A DNA stretch of 64,000 bases from Oegoconia quadripuncta (GCA_949316235.1 OX438742.1:32866853-32930852), one strand, 5' to 3'; shown: positions 46,937-59,190, counted from the first letter of the stretch. Made by a program: numbers and translations. The notes: generated by a model not told the origin, from the letters alone.

Positions 46937-47170
46937 GATTGTCATTCGACAAGCTTCTCGCCGTCGGCCGCGTGTCGTGGCCTCCCCAGGAAAGCTGTGA
47001 GATGAATCCAGAATAAGGATCTTCGATTCTGAGAACATTGTTTGTTGAAAAAAATGTGTCGCCGCCCGTAAAGCATTCCGTTGAGCTATTGCGAGTGTCG
47101 AATGAGCAATGTGTACATTATTTATCGATTTCGAACCGATATTGTTGTAGGTAGATTGAAGCCAAAACAC
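46925..47170 (-). other. Open frame of 81 codons, unidentified
   Basis: Minus-strand frame with ATG; text includes AHSTLAIAQRNALRAATHFF and SHSFPGEATTRGRRREACRM. Arginine-rich C-terminus, GC-rich codons, and adjacent to the hairpin and repeat cluster at 46686-46936. No family is recognised. It may belong to the same unknown element as the hairpins, or be a small host exon. Confidence 0.3.
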
Positions 47171-47353
47171 TATTTTCGTTATTTAATAAAAACTACCCGA
47201 CTGCAGGTTATACAATTAACCCACATGATTCCATGATGCTAGAATACACAAAGTGGAATTCAGCTATTTTGATAATGACAAAAAATTGTGCAGAATTAGT
47301 GTCCAAATAGTGCCCAAAGGAAAAAAATTGTACCACTGTAGTATTTTTTTATG

Positions 47354-47569
47354 CACAACGGGTTGGTAGTTGACCTCAATTACACCTGTTGTTAAGTGAG
47401 GATGAGGTCGAAGGTACACGGAAACCCCAACACATTTGGGGGACTGGCTATCTTATCTCTGACAACCGGAACACAACAATGCTATTAACATTGTTGATTG
47501 GCGGCAGATTTAGATAAGATGGTGGTAGCTAGCCAGGCGGACATTTAAAACGCCCTACCACCAACCAAA
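47354..47569 (-). mobile_element. SINE-B without tRNA-like head
   Basis: Inverse of 'ggcgttttaaatgtccgcc', 'gataagatagccagtccccc' and 'cttcgacctcatcctcact' with 'gtaattgaggtcaa'. 5'-truncated. Confidence 0.8.
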
Positions 47570-48430
47570 TGTTATTCAATATAAGTGAGCAATCTGGCGT
47601 AACATGTTGCTAGAATCCTCATTCTCATACGCAAAGACCGCCTTACCTATGATTATAATCTATATCCCAAAAAACTGTGGATAAATAGTGTCATCGAAAT
47701 ATATATACAAGTCCCATAAATAGTTCTTCAAAAACAACGATTTTATTCGGATGTCTTTGTGGGAAGGGACAGCGCGGACGACGGACTCGTCCACTGTGAT
47801 TGAGGAACGAGGATTCTAGCTGTACGTGACACCAGAATGTGGCAAACAGAGGCAATTTCTTTTTTCTTTGGGCACTATTTGGCTCTATTTCAGCACTTTT
47901 ATTTGACAATATCAAAATAGATGAATTTTACTTCATTTCCTCTTGTATAACGTACTTAAACACTTATACCTATAAAATTAAAAAAACAAGACGAATTAAC
48001 ACAATTGATTTAGGCTCGAGCCGGAATTCATACATATAGACGCATTGAATACATTACCCTTCTTATAGTTTGGCCGTAGTCGCGTAAAATACCAAAATGC
48101 AGTTGTCATATATGGTCAATTGCAGGCTCTAATATACATATACTAATAGTCAAGATAAATTGCACTGTATACCTAAGTAATGTTTAAATAAGACTACTTC
48201 AACTGCTTAACTACTCGTAGTTAACCAATCTAGCGCATTGGCCCACATACAATGCCCCTATATTGTTTAGATACGTTGGTATACTCCTTTTGACCTGATT
48301 CAGTGCAATGTTTCAGAAGTTTGGATAACGTAAGCAATACTTGATATTTACGAGTAGGTGTTAATTTACAAAAAACCACACTCACTCAAAGCGGAAATTT
48401 TGTAAATGATTTATGAGGATCCATATTCAC

Positions 48431-48466
48431 CATTCTCAAAGTATACATAGATACATATTGAGAATG
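48431..48466. repeat. Hairpin beside E/G repeat
   Basis: 'cattctcaa' and 'ttgagaatg' are exact inverse arms separated by 18 bases. Confidence 0.6.
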
Positions 48467-48629
48467 ACACCACCTTATCCCAAATGGGGTGGCAAGAGAT
48501 ATCCCAAACATTGGCGTTTGGGTGTTATAAATATTTAAAGCTTAATACTTGAAACTTCATCCACGGTTCGCCTTTAGACCAGTAAGGATACACTTTTAAC
48601 TTCCTTTAATCTTAGGCACCGTGATTTTT

Positions 48630-48779
48630 TGCACATTGCCGGTGGTCAGAGATAAGACAGCCAGTCCCCCAAATGGGTTGGGGTGTCCGGGTCAGTACGC
48701 TTACACCTTCGACTCCATCTTCACTTAACATCAGGTGTGATTGAGTTCAGTACGAACCCGTCGTGCACAAAAAAAAAAC
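48630..48779 (+). mobile_element. SINE-B 3' part, inserted in E/G repeat
   Basis: 'gataagacagccagtccccc', 'gtccgggtcagtacgcttac' and 'catcaggtgtgattgag', ending in A9-10. 5'-truncated copy. Confidence 0.8.
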
Positions 48780-48783
48780 ATGG

Positions 48784-49030
48784 ATCCTACCTGTCAGTGA
48801 TAGAATAAAAATGTTTTCAAGAAATCGGTAGCTTGCGTTAGATATAGTATAGGTATTTAGTAATAAAACATAAACAGGGAAATATTACCACTGAAATAGT
48901 TTAATATTGTAAGTTTTAATATTAAATACCTATACTATATCTAAAGCAAGCTGTAGAATGGTTAGCAAACAGTTTTATTCTATTACTGATAAGTATTCCA
49001 TCCTTCTATAAAAAAATCAGGAACTTAAGA
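48784..49030. mobile_element. MITE-V, palindromic
   Basis: Left arm 'gtcagtgatagaataaaaat', 'cggtagcttgcgttagatat' faces right arm 'atatctaaagcaagctgtag' and 'ttttattctattactgataa'. A partial copy is at 50818-50930, and the larger related element is at 13690-14815. Confidence 0.75.
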
Positions 49031-49844
49031 TTGTATAACTTCCGACAATCTAAAAAATTACATATTACTGGAATATTTTAAAATGCATTCGTATGGAATG
49101 AGCTCATGGCCATTAAATCGTGCAAGTCTATAGTTCTTTTTTGGTGTAAAGTCCCTTAGTAAGTATAAATGTATGACACCCACGGGAAAAGACGGGTTGG
49201 TTCTATTTTTACGTATCGAAATCACATTGTTAAATTTGCGGTAATTTGTCGTAAAACAATTAACATATTTTTTTTTGGTTTTATTCACATTTAAAGAGGT
49301 AAATTACGTTGTAGTTATCAATAATTAAGAGTATTAAAAGTAAATCTTTTGTGCACGGGTTGTCAGAAGTAACAAGCTCGTAAAGGGTAGGTACACGAGT
49401 TTTGTACCTTAAAGCTTAAGCGTTAGTTTCGATGTTTATCAAATTATAAAAATTTCCTCAACTTCCTTCTTACTTATGATAAATAAAAACAGAAAACTTT
49501 GTGGTTCCACCGAAAATAAACATCTAACGGATATCCCTAAATGATGTATAGTTTTATTGCCCGACATCTGAGAGGTTCGGTAGAAAAATATTTAATGTGG
49601 CCGCACAAGGCTGGATACTCGTAATCGTAACTCATTCCCTGACGAGAAAACTTGAGTGAAAATATTTAATTAGAAATAAGTTTCGCATTAAAAATACTTT
49701 TGAAAACAAGCTTTTAATACTTTATCATACATGTTATTCTAGTCTAATCGTGTATTTAAATTTCGTATCCGTGCTATTATCGTTGAAGAGATCCCTCTTG
49801 GGGAGACGATCCTAGTTGCAAAATCCAGCCTTTAGATTATGTAA

Positions 49845-49965
49845 CGTCATCGGTATTGTCATCGATTACGTTTACCAATGAGAAACCGTCAAATTGCGGA
49901 GCGAGCGATGAGCAATCCAATCACATGTCAGAACGTAACCGATGACGGTGAAATTATGTAATTGA
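49845..49965. mobile_element. MITE-U, palindromic
   Basis: 'gtaacgtcatcggtattgtc' at the left faces 'gtaaccgatgacggtgaaat' at the right. 'accaatgagaaaccgtcaaa' matches the inverse of 25315-25445. Confidence 0.75.
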
Positions 49966-50109
49966 ACACGGATTCAATTCATCGCGAAAATCTTGTTTAA
50001 TAAAAACAGACCGTGTATACAAAATTTCGTATCCATGCTACCGTTGTACCGTTAAAATCGTTGTGGATCATTATATAACCAGCAAGATTATCCACAGTTT
50101 ACTCAGTAA

Positions 50110-50815
50110 ATATACTGAGTACTGAAATACGACATTACCGATAGGTTACTGGTTAAAGACAGTAGTACCTAAACAATAATGTTACAAAGTATTCGTACTT
50201 GACGACAGAATTTGGGAGTCTTAAAATCTTTACCAGGCGCACGTAATGAAGCCCAACCAATTTAAGTATAACTTTTGTATACAAAATGTAACTGTCACCC
50301 ACAAACTTCTTGCTGAAGCCCACCAATTGATATTGCGCAGTTGTTTCCCTTTCAATATTTCCAACAAAACATATTTTCGCTTTCAATTTTGACGACAGAG
50401 TTAGCAACAAATTCTTAACCAAGTGAAACCTTACCAATATAATTAAGAAATATATTTTTTTACCCATAAAAACTTGTTTCTCAAACCCCCCAATTCCTTT
50501 TGTGCATTTTTTCAACCAAAGCTGGTAAGAATGTTTAAGCGAAATTGTGATTATGGTGAAATTTTGGAACGTACTTGAGCTCTGTAGACGTTTCTAGATG
50601 TCGAAATGCGTAGAATCGCAAAACTATGAGTTTAAATTTAGAGTATTGGTATGGGGCTTTTTGGAGAATTAATTGATTTTGTATTTTAATGCTCTAGACA
50701 AAGATCCGGGAAAGTTTACCAATTATTAGACCCTTTACTTAAGTTTATTTTGGGGTAAAATTGCCTCTAATTTTAAAGTTTCTAGTTTTGGCATATTGGA
50801 GTATCTGTAAATGAA
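50110..50815. other. AT-rich stretch with a 120-codon minus-strand frame
   Basis: The frame at 50153-50515 begins with ATG and contains KIYFLIILVRFHLVKNLLLT, a hydrophobic stretch. No domain, no splice logic, and AT-driven codons. Probably chance. Confidence 0.35.
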
Positions 50816-50817
50816 AA

Positions 50818-51062
50818 TCTTTTGTAACAAATCGGTAGCTTGCTTAAGGTATAGCGTAGATATTTAGTTATAAAACCTACAATATTAAGTTAAAAAATAT
50901 ATCAATAACTACCTTAAATACTTACCTGAATCCTACAACCTTCCGATCTTCAAAGAATAGGAATTTACATCATCGTTATCTATAGGTGAGATTGTAGTCA
51001 AACCCGTATCTAGTTCCGATCGAGATCGGGGCTGCAGCATTTTGTGACTATCATAAAAAAAA
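50818..51062 (+). repeat. MITE-V fragment and A-tailed repeat end
   Basis: 'caaatcggtagcttgcttaa' with 'tagttataaaacc' matches MITE-V. 'ctataggtgagattgtagtc' and an A tract end a separate repeat near 51062. Confidence 0.5.
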
Positions 51063-51134
51063 ATTATTGTCATCACAACTGAACGAGATTGCAAAATTTC
51101 AGTTCCTTAAGTAAAGGACTTGCAAATTTGGAAC

Positions 51135-51162
51135 GGACGTAGTTATATCCATAACTACGTCC
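51135..51162. repeat. Perfect 12-base hairpin
   Basis: 'ggacgtagttat', loop 'atcc', then the exact inverse arm. It ends nine bases before the SINE-C head. Confidence 0.85.
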
Positions 51163-51170
51163 ATTTGTTT

Positions 51171-51450
51171 GGTGACCTGTTTGGTGTAGTGGTTAGAAAG
51201 TCTGCTGCTATACCAAAAGGTCTCGGGTTCGAATCCCGTTAGGGACATATGTTTGTATGATGAATACAGACATGTGTTCCAGAGTTATAGATGTTTTTCA
51301 TTTATATATGTATTTATTTCCAAAAAAATGTATGTAAAATGTATTTGTGTAGTTTATCAACCATCTGGTATCCATAATACAAGCCTACTTGCTTAGTGTG
51401 GAACTAGATGGCGCTGTGTGTATGTGCAAAGATATTTATTATTATTTCTT
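51171..51450 (+). mobile_element. SINE-C, full length
   Basis: Head 'ctgtttggtgtagtggttag', B box 'tcgggttcgaatcccgtt', body 'cagacatgtgttccagagtt', tail 'gtggaactagatggcgctg' and 'atatttattattatttc'. Confidence 0.88.
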
Positions 51451-51454
51451 ATCC

Positions 51455-52780
51455 ATATTATATACATACGAAGTAATTAACTTACATAAAAGCTTGTAAA
51501 ATAGAATCCATGTCGAAAATGTTAGTTCCCATTTAAAAAATAAAACTAAAGTTATATTTAGTACGAGCCCCTGGTCGATAATTAGTCAATATTGCTATGT
51601 TGATCATGACTTTATATTTAGAGTTAGTTTGATAGTTCTGCGGATTTCCTGACCTTGGCTTCAATTTTTCAACTCTGTTAAGAATGAATTAGCATTGAAA
51701 AACACATACATCAAGAGTAAGAAACTCTTTGATATCAGTTTTATGTTCACTACAAATAAATTGGCGTCGTCTAGTAATTTAAACGAACGTTTAGTGCTTG
51801 CAAACGCTGTATTACGTCTGTCTTTGATAATGTTAAAAAGTTTATGTGGCCCCAGCTATATGTAAATTGTTAGACAAGTATGCGAAGTCGATGGTTCAAT
51901 TAAGATTCCTTAGTTTTTACTACCCTTCCGTAGAACAGAGCTCTACCTAGAATAAGAATAAAGGGAAATTCAGTCTCATTAACCATTTACTGCCGTAATG
52001 TATTTTCTAGATAAGAGATTTGTACATAGATATATTGAATGAAAAACCCCAGTCAAAATAAATGGTTATATCATCTAGGTAAATGAATCAAGTTAGTGTT
52101 ATAAGGTAAAAATCTTCGAAATATGGCTAAAAATATATCCCTCAGTTCAATATTAAATTATTAAAAAAAAAATTAAAAACGTCATACAAATACACCTAAA
52201 AACTATGTAAAAGTTAACTATCCCTGATTTATATAAACATTTGCAAAGAAACTTACCCCTAGTTTAATCAGGCACATTTTAAGTAAATACTACGTAAATA
52301 TATAGAGACAACAAAATCATTAGGTTTTTCAATCATTAATACTACCATGCATAGTTGGTCATATTATTAATTTCTAAAGCCGCAATACAACAATAACTTT
52401 GCAGACGATATAGTACCTTTGTAAGTAGTCAGTCAGACAAGTTTATGTTTATGATTATTGACAATTTCATCATAACATAAACAAACATGCAAACATTATG
52501 GGCAGAGGTATTTTCTGCATGATATTTACTGCCATCATTAAAGAAGATTCTCTCGAGATACGATTGATGCACATGAAGACAGAAATAACACCCTGTCTCA
52601 ATACTCAATGCTGTGAAAACTTCAGCAAGCCGTAGCATAAATAAGCGTGACTTGTAAGTCATATAACTCGTAGGTACTAAACATACTATTGGCTCCGCCT
52701 CACTAGTGCGTAGTAATGATTTGTTTTACTAGTTTTATTGCAGGCAGGAAAAAAAGGCGCGGGATTGATATGCCTGTTGA
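51455..52780. other. AT-rich stretch, nothing recognised
   Basis: The 77-codon minus-strand frame at 52429-52662 has no domain. No shared repeats were seen. Confidence 0.4.
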
Positions 52781-52792
52781 TATTAATATTGA

Positions 52793-53053
52793 TATTAATA
52801 AACCATTCTCAAGATTGAGAACAGTCTTGGGATCGGTCTCAAGTAAACGTGCTGATTAGTAAACCCTCAAGTAAACCTAACTTGAGACCTGAAAAGCACG
52901 TGCATACTCAAGCAGTATTCACTTGAGAGGTGCGCCGAGTTTCTCGTGTTCATAAATGAAATTAATAAATAAATAAAACTCAAGACCATCATCATTCATT
53001 CGCCACTGAGGCAAATACTTGAGTAGTGATCTCAGCTGATTGGTTTATTAATA
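52793..53053. mobile_element. MITE-W with 13-base terminal inverted repeats
   Basis: 'tattaataaacca' at 52793 and its exact inverse ending at 53053. Interior inverted words 'ggtctcaagt' and 'acttgagacc' form a second hairpin at 52835-52888. No coding capacity. Confidence 0.6.
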
Positions 53054-53159
53054 CGGGCCTTACTGTCGGTGTATTGTTCACGATAAAGTATTTCCTTGAT
53101 ATATGTTACAAAATCGTTAAGTAAAATATAAAGGAAATAAAAACATAGTTATCATGAAT

Positions 53160-53420
53160 GAGATGAAGTGTTTTTAAGGTTCCGTATAGTCAACAATGTC
53201 CTATAGAGGCTCTTAAAACTAGAAATCTGTAATTAGACATGGGTATGCATATTATATTAATCACGCCGACAAAGCGGTGAAATAGGATCTCGAGATTTTT
53301 ATTTTAAATTTGTACCCTCTCGCTTGGTATGTCGTTGGATAGGTCGTTAAAAATGTTACAGGTTATTTTAAATATTTTTTCAATTCAAGGATCCGTTAGC
53401 GAAATATAAAATTAATCTTG
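53160..53420 (+). repeat. J-type repeat with common leader
   Basis: 'aaggttccgtatagtcaaca' leader, then 'tttgtaccctctcgcttgg', 'caaggatccgttagcgaaat' shared with 23505 and 31795. Confidence 0.5.
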
Positions 53421-53429
53421 TCAGATCAA

Positions 53430-56170
53430 CGGATGTATTCTCTTATCGTGAAAGAATTAGCGTTTCATTCACTATGTTTCAATCGGTGAAATAAATGTCC
53501 CTTTTCGAGTGACGATGGTAATAATGTACTACCTACTTATTAATTAATTTATTAATGTGTAGGGAAACCACTTCGGTACCTTTAAACCAATGATATGAAA
53601 AACTGATCGTTTTTCTGATCTAAACTCAAATACAGCACTTGAAAAGAAAAACATTGGATTAAATTTCGATTTCTTTAATAATTATTGTTTAAAAGACGAT
53701 CAACCAACCTAAACACTTTCTACTTGTAGATAGGTAGAATAATTGGTACTTTCTCAATTTTAGTTACAACAAAGGTAATTTATTAAAGTATCAATACAAG
53801 CAAACCGCACTATTAAATTCTGATCAGTTGTCAAACTCTTGCTCATCACTTTCCTGAACACGTATTTGATAGTAGCAGCCGTTATGGCCTGTAGTAGTTC
53901 GCCCAATTGAATAATAATGCTACGTGGGCGCAAGATGGGCTGGTGTTGCTCTGAATGATAGGTATCGGTTATCGATAATCGGTATCTTAATACCTAAATA
54001 CTGGAAAAGTCATTTTAAACACATAGGTTTACGATTTACTTATTAATATTTTTGGTACCTACCTAAGGATTTGACATTTGACATTGTTTTCCTACTGATT
54101 TCTAGTCAATTATTGCTTTATAATAAAATTCATAGTTAATGTCATATCGCTATAATAGAATGTAATCATCGAGTTGCTAAATGCCAAATCTCAGTGAACT
54201 TAATCGTATATAAACGATTTATAAATTGTTGAAGCACAATAGTCCTGTCATATTTAGCATAGGGGAGGCCATAATCTTGACAAGGGGCATTTGATACATT
54301 TAATAGTTTTTAACAAAACCGGAAGTTTTCTAATGATATATCCATAGAATGTTCTAGTTGAATAGACCATAAACTGCAGGGAGTCAGTTATAATTACAGA
54401 TTTGTGTACAAATGTTGGAAAAATCACAGGCATTAAAAATAATTATTTCATTTGTGAAGAGTCGGCGAACCATAGGTACATATTCCTTCCAATTGGCATT
54501 ACCCACATATTCACGAGATCATCATTTACAAATGTCAAATAAATAATACATTTCACTGACACTAAACCACCTCTACACCCGTTATATTTCCACGAGTGAA
54601 CTTACCTTTGACAGAAATAAGAACTATACTTCAACGAAACTTCAAATATCTATTTTCAGTTCATAACTCGGGTTAATAGTGTATTTGAGCTACAATTTTG
54701 CAGAACTCATCGACGGATAGAAAACAGGAGAAGTCTTGATTGTATGCCTCGTTTAGATTTGGGTTCATTGAACAGATGTAACACTTTTCCGGTTTAACAA
54801 CTGTTATAAATTAAAAATCGTGTTCTAAACATCCTTATTAATCATCTATTTGATTTCAGCAACGCCATTATAATACAGATTTCAATTACTGTTAGTGAAT
54901 GGTTGATTAATATCAACTTATCTCATTAATGTCTATTGAATTATCTTTATAACTGCCGGGACATTTAATTTAGTCAGCACCGAAGTGAATTGCTACTGTA
55001 CATCCTTGAGTTGCGACTGTGCAAATGAGGCATAAAGTATACAGAATACAGAAATAACGTTAGACTCATTTGACCGATCTCGCGAGTATAATTTTGATTG
55101 GTTGTACATTAAGATAAATTTGAGTTTAGGAGCAATACACTTCATTACATTAACAATTAGACGTAGGAATGCCTAAAATAGCTACAATAATAGTATTTAA
55201 TTAAATAAGTCAATAGATTTTGGTGGTAATGTTGTAGTAAATAGTTGTAATCGATTATAGATCGATCAATCGATACAGAATCGATTGCAGATGTGTAATA
55301 CATGAACACCTACGCGTAGTTATAATTATCCCCAAAATCTATATACCCAAAAAACAATTTAAGAGGCTTCCTCATAACAAAATTTTTATATAGTTACTTG
55401 GAATGTCTCCGCAATGTGTGTAAACACCCTACAAAAAGTTAAAGAAACACATTTTTAATTGTCATTTATTTCATGCAATAACAAATATCTTTTAGACATA
55501 GGTACCTAGGAGTACGTACACTTTACCTATAACTAGTTGTCTACACTTCGTAATTGTGGCACTATACCATAGTGATATTACATAGTAGTATGGTCTCAAT
55601 GCAATTAAAATCAATAATGAATTGGTACTTGAAAGTTTTAGAAATTGTCTTCTTGTTACAGATAAATCGAGAGTTAAAATGATCATGCAACGCTATTTTT
55701 TACTTATTAATTTGTATTTCTTTACACTTAGACATACCTAATTTAATACCTATAGGTTTGAGGTAAATAATATAAATTATTATGATGTTTATTTGGAAAA
55801 AGGTTTGGTTGTTCTCATTTACGTTCGCATTTATAACTATGTACGTAGGTACTTACATAACCTACACAAGCACTTATTCCTTGTCGCATACAACAGAACG
55901 TCTTTTACGCCCCAAAATAACCATGCTCTGTACCACTTTCTTTTCAAGTATGTAACCCTTTAACAAAAATAAAACATCTTGTCTGTCAGTCAAGTATTAT
56001 GAATGTTATATAGGCAACAGAAAACAATTTAATTAGAAACTTATGTTTTAGAAAGATTGAGTGAATAACACACAAATTGCCTCTAATGGAACATCGGTAA
56101 ATTATTAAGGAAATCTAGAAATCTAACAGGCAGGTAAGTGTTAACACTCCATTTAACCTTTAACGTTATT
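53430..56170. other. Long AT-rich stretch, few landmarks
   Basis: Holds TATCGATA at 53970-53977 in a near-palindrome ('ggtatcggttatcgataatc') and four ATCGAT boxes at 55250-55285. The minus-strand frame at 55492-55686 has no domain. No gene or repeat copy was identified. Confidence 0.4.
55250..55285. promoter_or_regulatory. Cluster of four ATCGAT boxes
   Basis: ATCGAT occurs at 55250, 55261, 55269 and 55280, spaced 11, 8 and 11 bases. CGAT-type words are bound in flies by DREF and BEAF-32, factors of promoters and domain boundaries. Function here is inferred only. Confidence 0.3.
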
Positions 56171-56173
56171 TGA

Positions 56174-56520
56174 TCCTTCCCAATTTCGGAGGTCCGGGTT
56201 CAGAAGCGTTAGTGGCTCAGCGATTAACACCCGGTCCCCCAATTTGGAAGGCCCTGGTTCGATTCCCAGGCAGGCCATGTGCCAATGAGTTATTAAATTT
56301 AATTTAATTACTTCTGTAATTTATCCGACTGCTCTTAAACGGTGAAGGAAAACATAGTCAGGAAACATGCATTCCTATGAAATAACAATTCAAAGGCATG
56401 TGAAGTCCCCAACCCGCATTGGGCCAGCATGGTGGGCTATGGCCCCATACTCCCTCCCTCATTATACGTGGGAAGGTCAATATTCCTGCAGTGGGATGTT
56501 TACGGGCTGATGGTGTGGTG
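56174..56520 (+). mobile_element. SINE-D, full length, with a duplicated head piece
   Basis: Head 'gttagtggctcagcgattaa', B box 'tggttcgattcccaggcagg', body 'gcatgtgaagtcc', then 'cgcattgggccagcatggtg' and 'gggctgatggtg'. Bases 56174-56201 repeat the B-box region of a second, lost copy ('caatttcggaggtccgggtt'). Confidence 0.85.
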
Positions 56521-57282
56521 TGTTATTTGAACTCTTTAAATTTATTTATTGTTATTCAACTTGTACATAATAGATACTTAAAGTAATCTATTAAACTATG
56601 ATGCATTGTAATGATGTTTAAATATTTGAAGGCACACAATTGCTCTATACACTACATGATAAGCTGTTATTGTGTTAGTCTGCCAAGAAGCTATTTCAAT
56701 TTGGAAAATAAACAGATTTTTAATAAAACACATACCCCGGTATTGGCCGGCCCTCTGGGTTGAGAATATGAGCTCCTGGTCCTCATGGCTCAAGCGTTTC
56801 TACGCCGTATGGCGCAAATGTGATCTCCACTGTGTGATCTCCACACAATTAGTATTGCTTGATGTTAAAGTAAAAATAAACTATTCAAAGATTTGAATAA
56901 CTACTACTATTTATTAAAAATAATCATGTTTTAAGAATGTCTGTTTTGCGCAGTGCAATTGCTTGGTACCATAAGACCCGTCATACATACGCTTATAATA
57001 CAACCACGAAGTTCTTATTCTTATTTATAACGTTTTGACTTGGGTGATTAATGTATCAATGGAAATAGTATTAAATAAATTGTGCTGCTCTAAGAGGTGG
57101 CATTAGGCCCCTTCAACAACAGAAACTTTAGCAATGATTAGCTTTGTAGCCCACATTCATTTATTTATGGATGAAATGAAAACAGAAACATTTCATTGTT
57201 ACAAAGGTATTAAACACTTTTGGTAGGTACTGCTATTGTCCGACATTTTTGCTATCACGCATACCTTAACATTCCAATAAAG

Positions 57283-57480
57283 TCCTACTGGACATAAGCC
57301 TCTCCCATAAAGCGATTTGCAGCGCTTTCCATTGCAGGATTTGCTCTAATCGCCACGGTGGGCACGGGGGTAATTGTCAGCAGATTATTTTAGGATCTTC
57401 GCACCAATGCTTGTGGTCTATCGCTCATGATACCTTGGTCATTTTAATACGACACCCATCGAAGAGATGTGAGGATGAGA
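57283..57480 (+). repeat. H-type Lepidoptera repeat
   Basis: 'ctactggacataagcctctc', 'tctaatcgccacggtgggca' and 'gacacccatcgaagagatg' follow the layout of an abundant Lepidoptera repeat. Part recurs at 61355-61450. Confidence 0.55.
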
Positions 57481-58086
57481 GATGCTGTGTGCTGTCTCTT
57501 CCTATTTTTGCTATATATCCGGGATCACTTCTGGCATCGATTTTATGGCAACACTATTTAGGCCCTTTACAACACGTATCATTCATTACAGCAATAGCTT
57601 AGTTCTAAAATGATGACCAAAGCGTGTACACATTTAATAAAGGGATGCACTCACACCTGTAACATAGGTATTACAATATTACAAACAATAATCTATCTCT
57701 AGTTTAAACTGTCCACCCTCAACGACTGGAGAGGTTGTGAATTTTGCTGAGTATTTTTTTACAAATTATTACTACTCATGTATCAAAAGTAATTACTGTA
57801 CTAGCATTACAACTTGGCTGTAGTACCGCATCTCTCAAATCATTTTCAAAATGCCCGTAATAAAGCACCTAGTCATACCTACACTACTAGATATTCTTAA
57901 AGGTAGTACCTGTTTTAATGGAAGTCATATAAATAGATATTTCAAGAGCACTCCTTCCCCAACGTTGTAGTTAATGCAAAGGGGAGTATTAACAGACCGC
58001 ACCGTGTTTTCTTTAACGATTTTTTGAAGTAATTCTACGTTATCTTTCGATATGGAATAGTGAGACAGTTAGTCTCTAGAACACAT

Positions 58087-58115
58087 ATCTGGAATACATA
58101 CACTATGTATTCTAA
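58087..58115. repeat. Small hairpin
   Basis: 'gaatacata', loop 'cac', inverse 'tatgtattc'. Confidence 0.6.
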
Positions 58116-58230
58116 GAGATTTACGATGATCTAGGTAGCTATATAGATAAAATTATAGGTATAACAATTAAAGACGAGATAATACAGTCACCTTTCACTC
58201 CTCGAATTTGAAATAATACATTTAAATGTC

Positions 58231-58490
58231 ATATCCCAAATGAGATGGTCAGAGATATCCCAAACAAAAGCTTTTGGGTTTTCCAAACATATAGTTTTAT
58301 GCTTGAAACAACATCCACGATTCACTTTTCGAAATATACGGAAATGCACACGTGACAGGGGATGAGCCCATCGCCGTTGAAACGTGCAAGTCCATAGATG
58401 TTTTTAGTGTTAAGTCACTTAGTAGCCTTCTACGATACCCACGGGAAGAGACGGGTTGGCTCTATTCTTTTTAAGTGCCGAAACCAGACA
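58231..58490 (+). repeat. E/G repeat, E part
   Basis: 'ggtcagagatatcccaaaca', 'gatgagcccatcgccgttga' and 'cccacgggaagagacgggtt'. The G part is missing. Confidence 0.7.
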
Positions 58491-58539
58491 AAACTAAATT
58501 GTTGTATTTTAGATATTTCTCTATTGCCATATAAGGAAA

Positions 58540-58645
58540 ACATCAACCGCCTCCACACTCCTCCCACTGTAACTCCTATGTAAGCCAGGATCAATAGTGG
58601 TACTCTGCACATCGCCTACTGAAGGTAGACGGTACCCCAGACGAA
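58540..58645 (-). repeat. I-type repeat
   Basis: 'ccgcctccacactcctccca' and 'cgcctactgaaggtagacgg' are inverse to 20830-20925. Confidence 0.6.
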
Positions 58646-58944
58646 TTAAAATAAGAGTTAAAGGTGTGAAGTAGTAAATGGGAGTGTAGCTTATTAAATT
58701 CAAAATCAGCTATAAGGCATGATCTATGGGAAGGGGATCAACTAATGCTTGATCAAAATATATGTGTATCAAAATACACCACGGACAGAGGCACAACGTA
58801 GTGACGAGGAAAGCAATTTAACGTAGTAGCTTGTTAAGTTTAATTATCCGCAAATGTAGCTGTACTTAATCTTTTACTAATCATCTTAGTGACTGCCAAC
58901 GAATAATTTTTCTTATTCAATCTACTCTAGCTTTGTCTACGCCG

Positions 58945-59060
58945 CCATTAGCCGGCGCTAGCTACAAGGTGCGCGAGCGCAGGGCAGGAAGTTTACCGAG
59001 CACGTGCGCGCGCTTCCTCGCACAGGATGTTTTAAAATCCGAACGCGAATTCAGCCACAA
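58945..59060. repeat. GC-rich block shared with 2727-2845
   Basis: 'gggcaggaagtttaccgagc', then a CG-alternating run 'acgtgcgcgcgcttcctcgc' and 'acaggatgttt', then 'gaattcagcc'. A 73-codon frame starts at 58933 (TTG) and reads through it; no domain. Confidence 0.5.
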
Positions 59061-59190
59061 TGGGTACAACGAACTTCAATCGATCGTTTATTGCAAATAT
59101 TGTTGTCGTTTAGAGTGCAGCAATGAGCAATACCCAGGATTACGTATTGCATAGGTGTTATGAACAAATGAGTGCTTATTTTAAAAGATA

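Larger units (their letters stand above)
48478..49225 (+). repeat. E/G repeat, split by SINE-B and MITE-V
   Basis: The first part has 'gatatcccaaacattggcg' and 'tccacggttcgcctttaga'. The second part resumes near 49070 with 'atgagctcatggccatta', 'cgtgcaagtctatag' and 'gacacccacgggaaaagacg'. Between them sit a SINE-B 3' part (48630-48779) and MITE-V (48784-49030). Confidence 0.65.
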
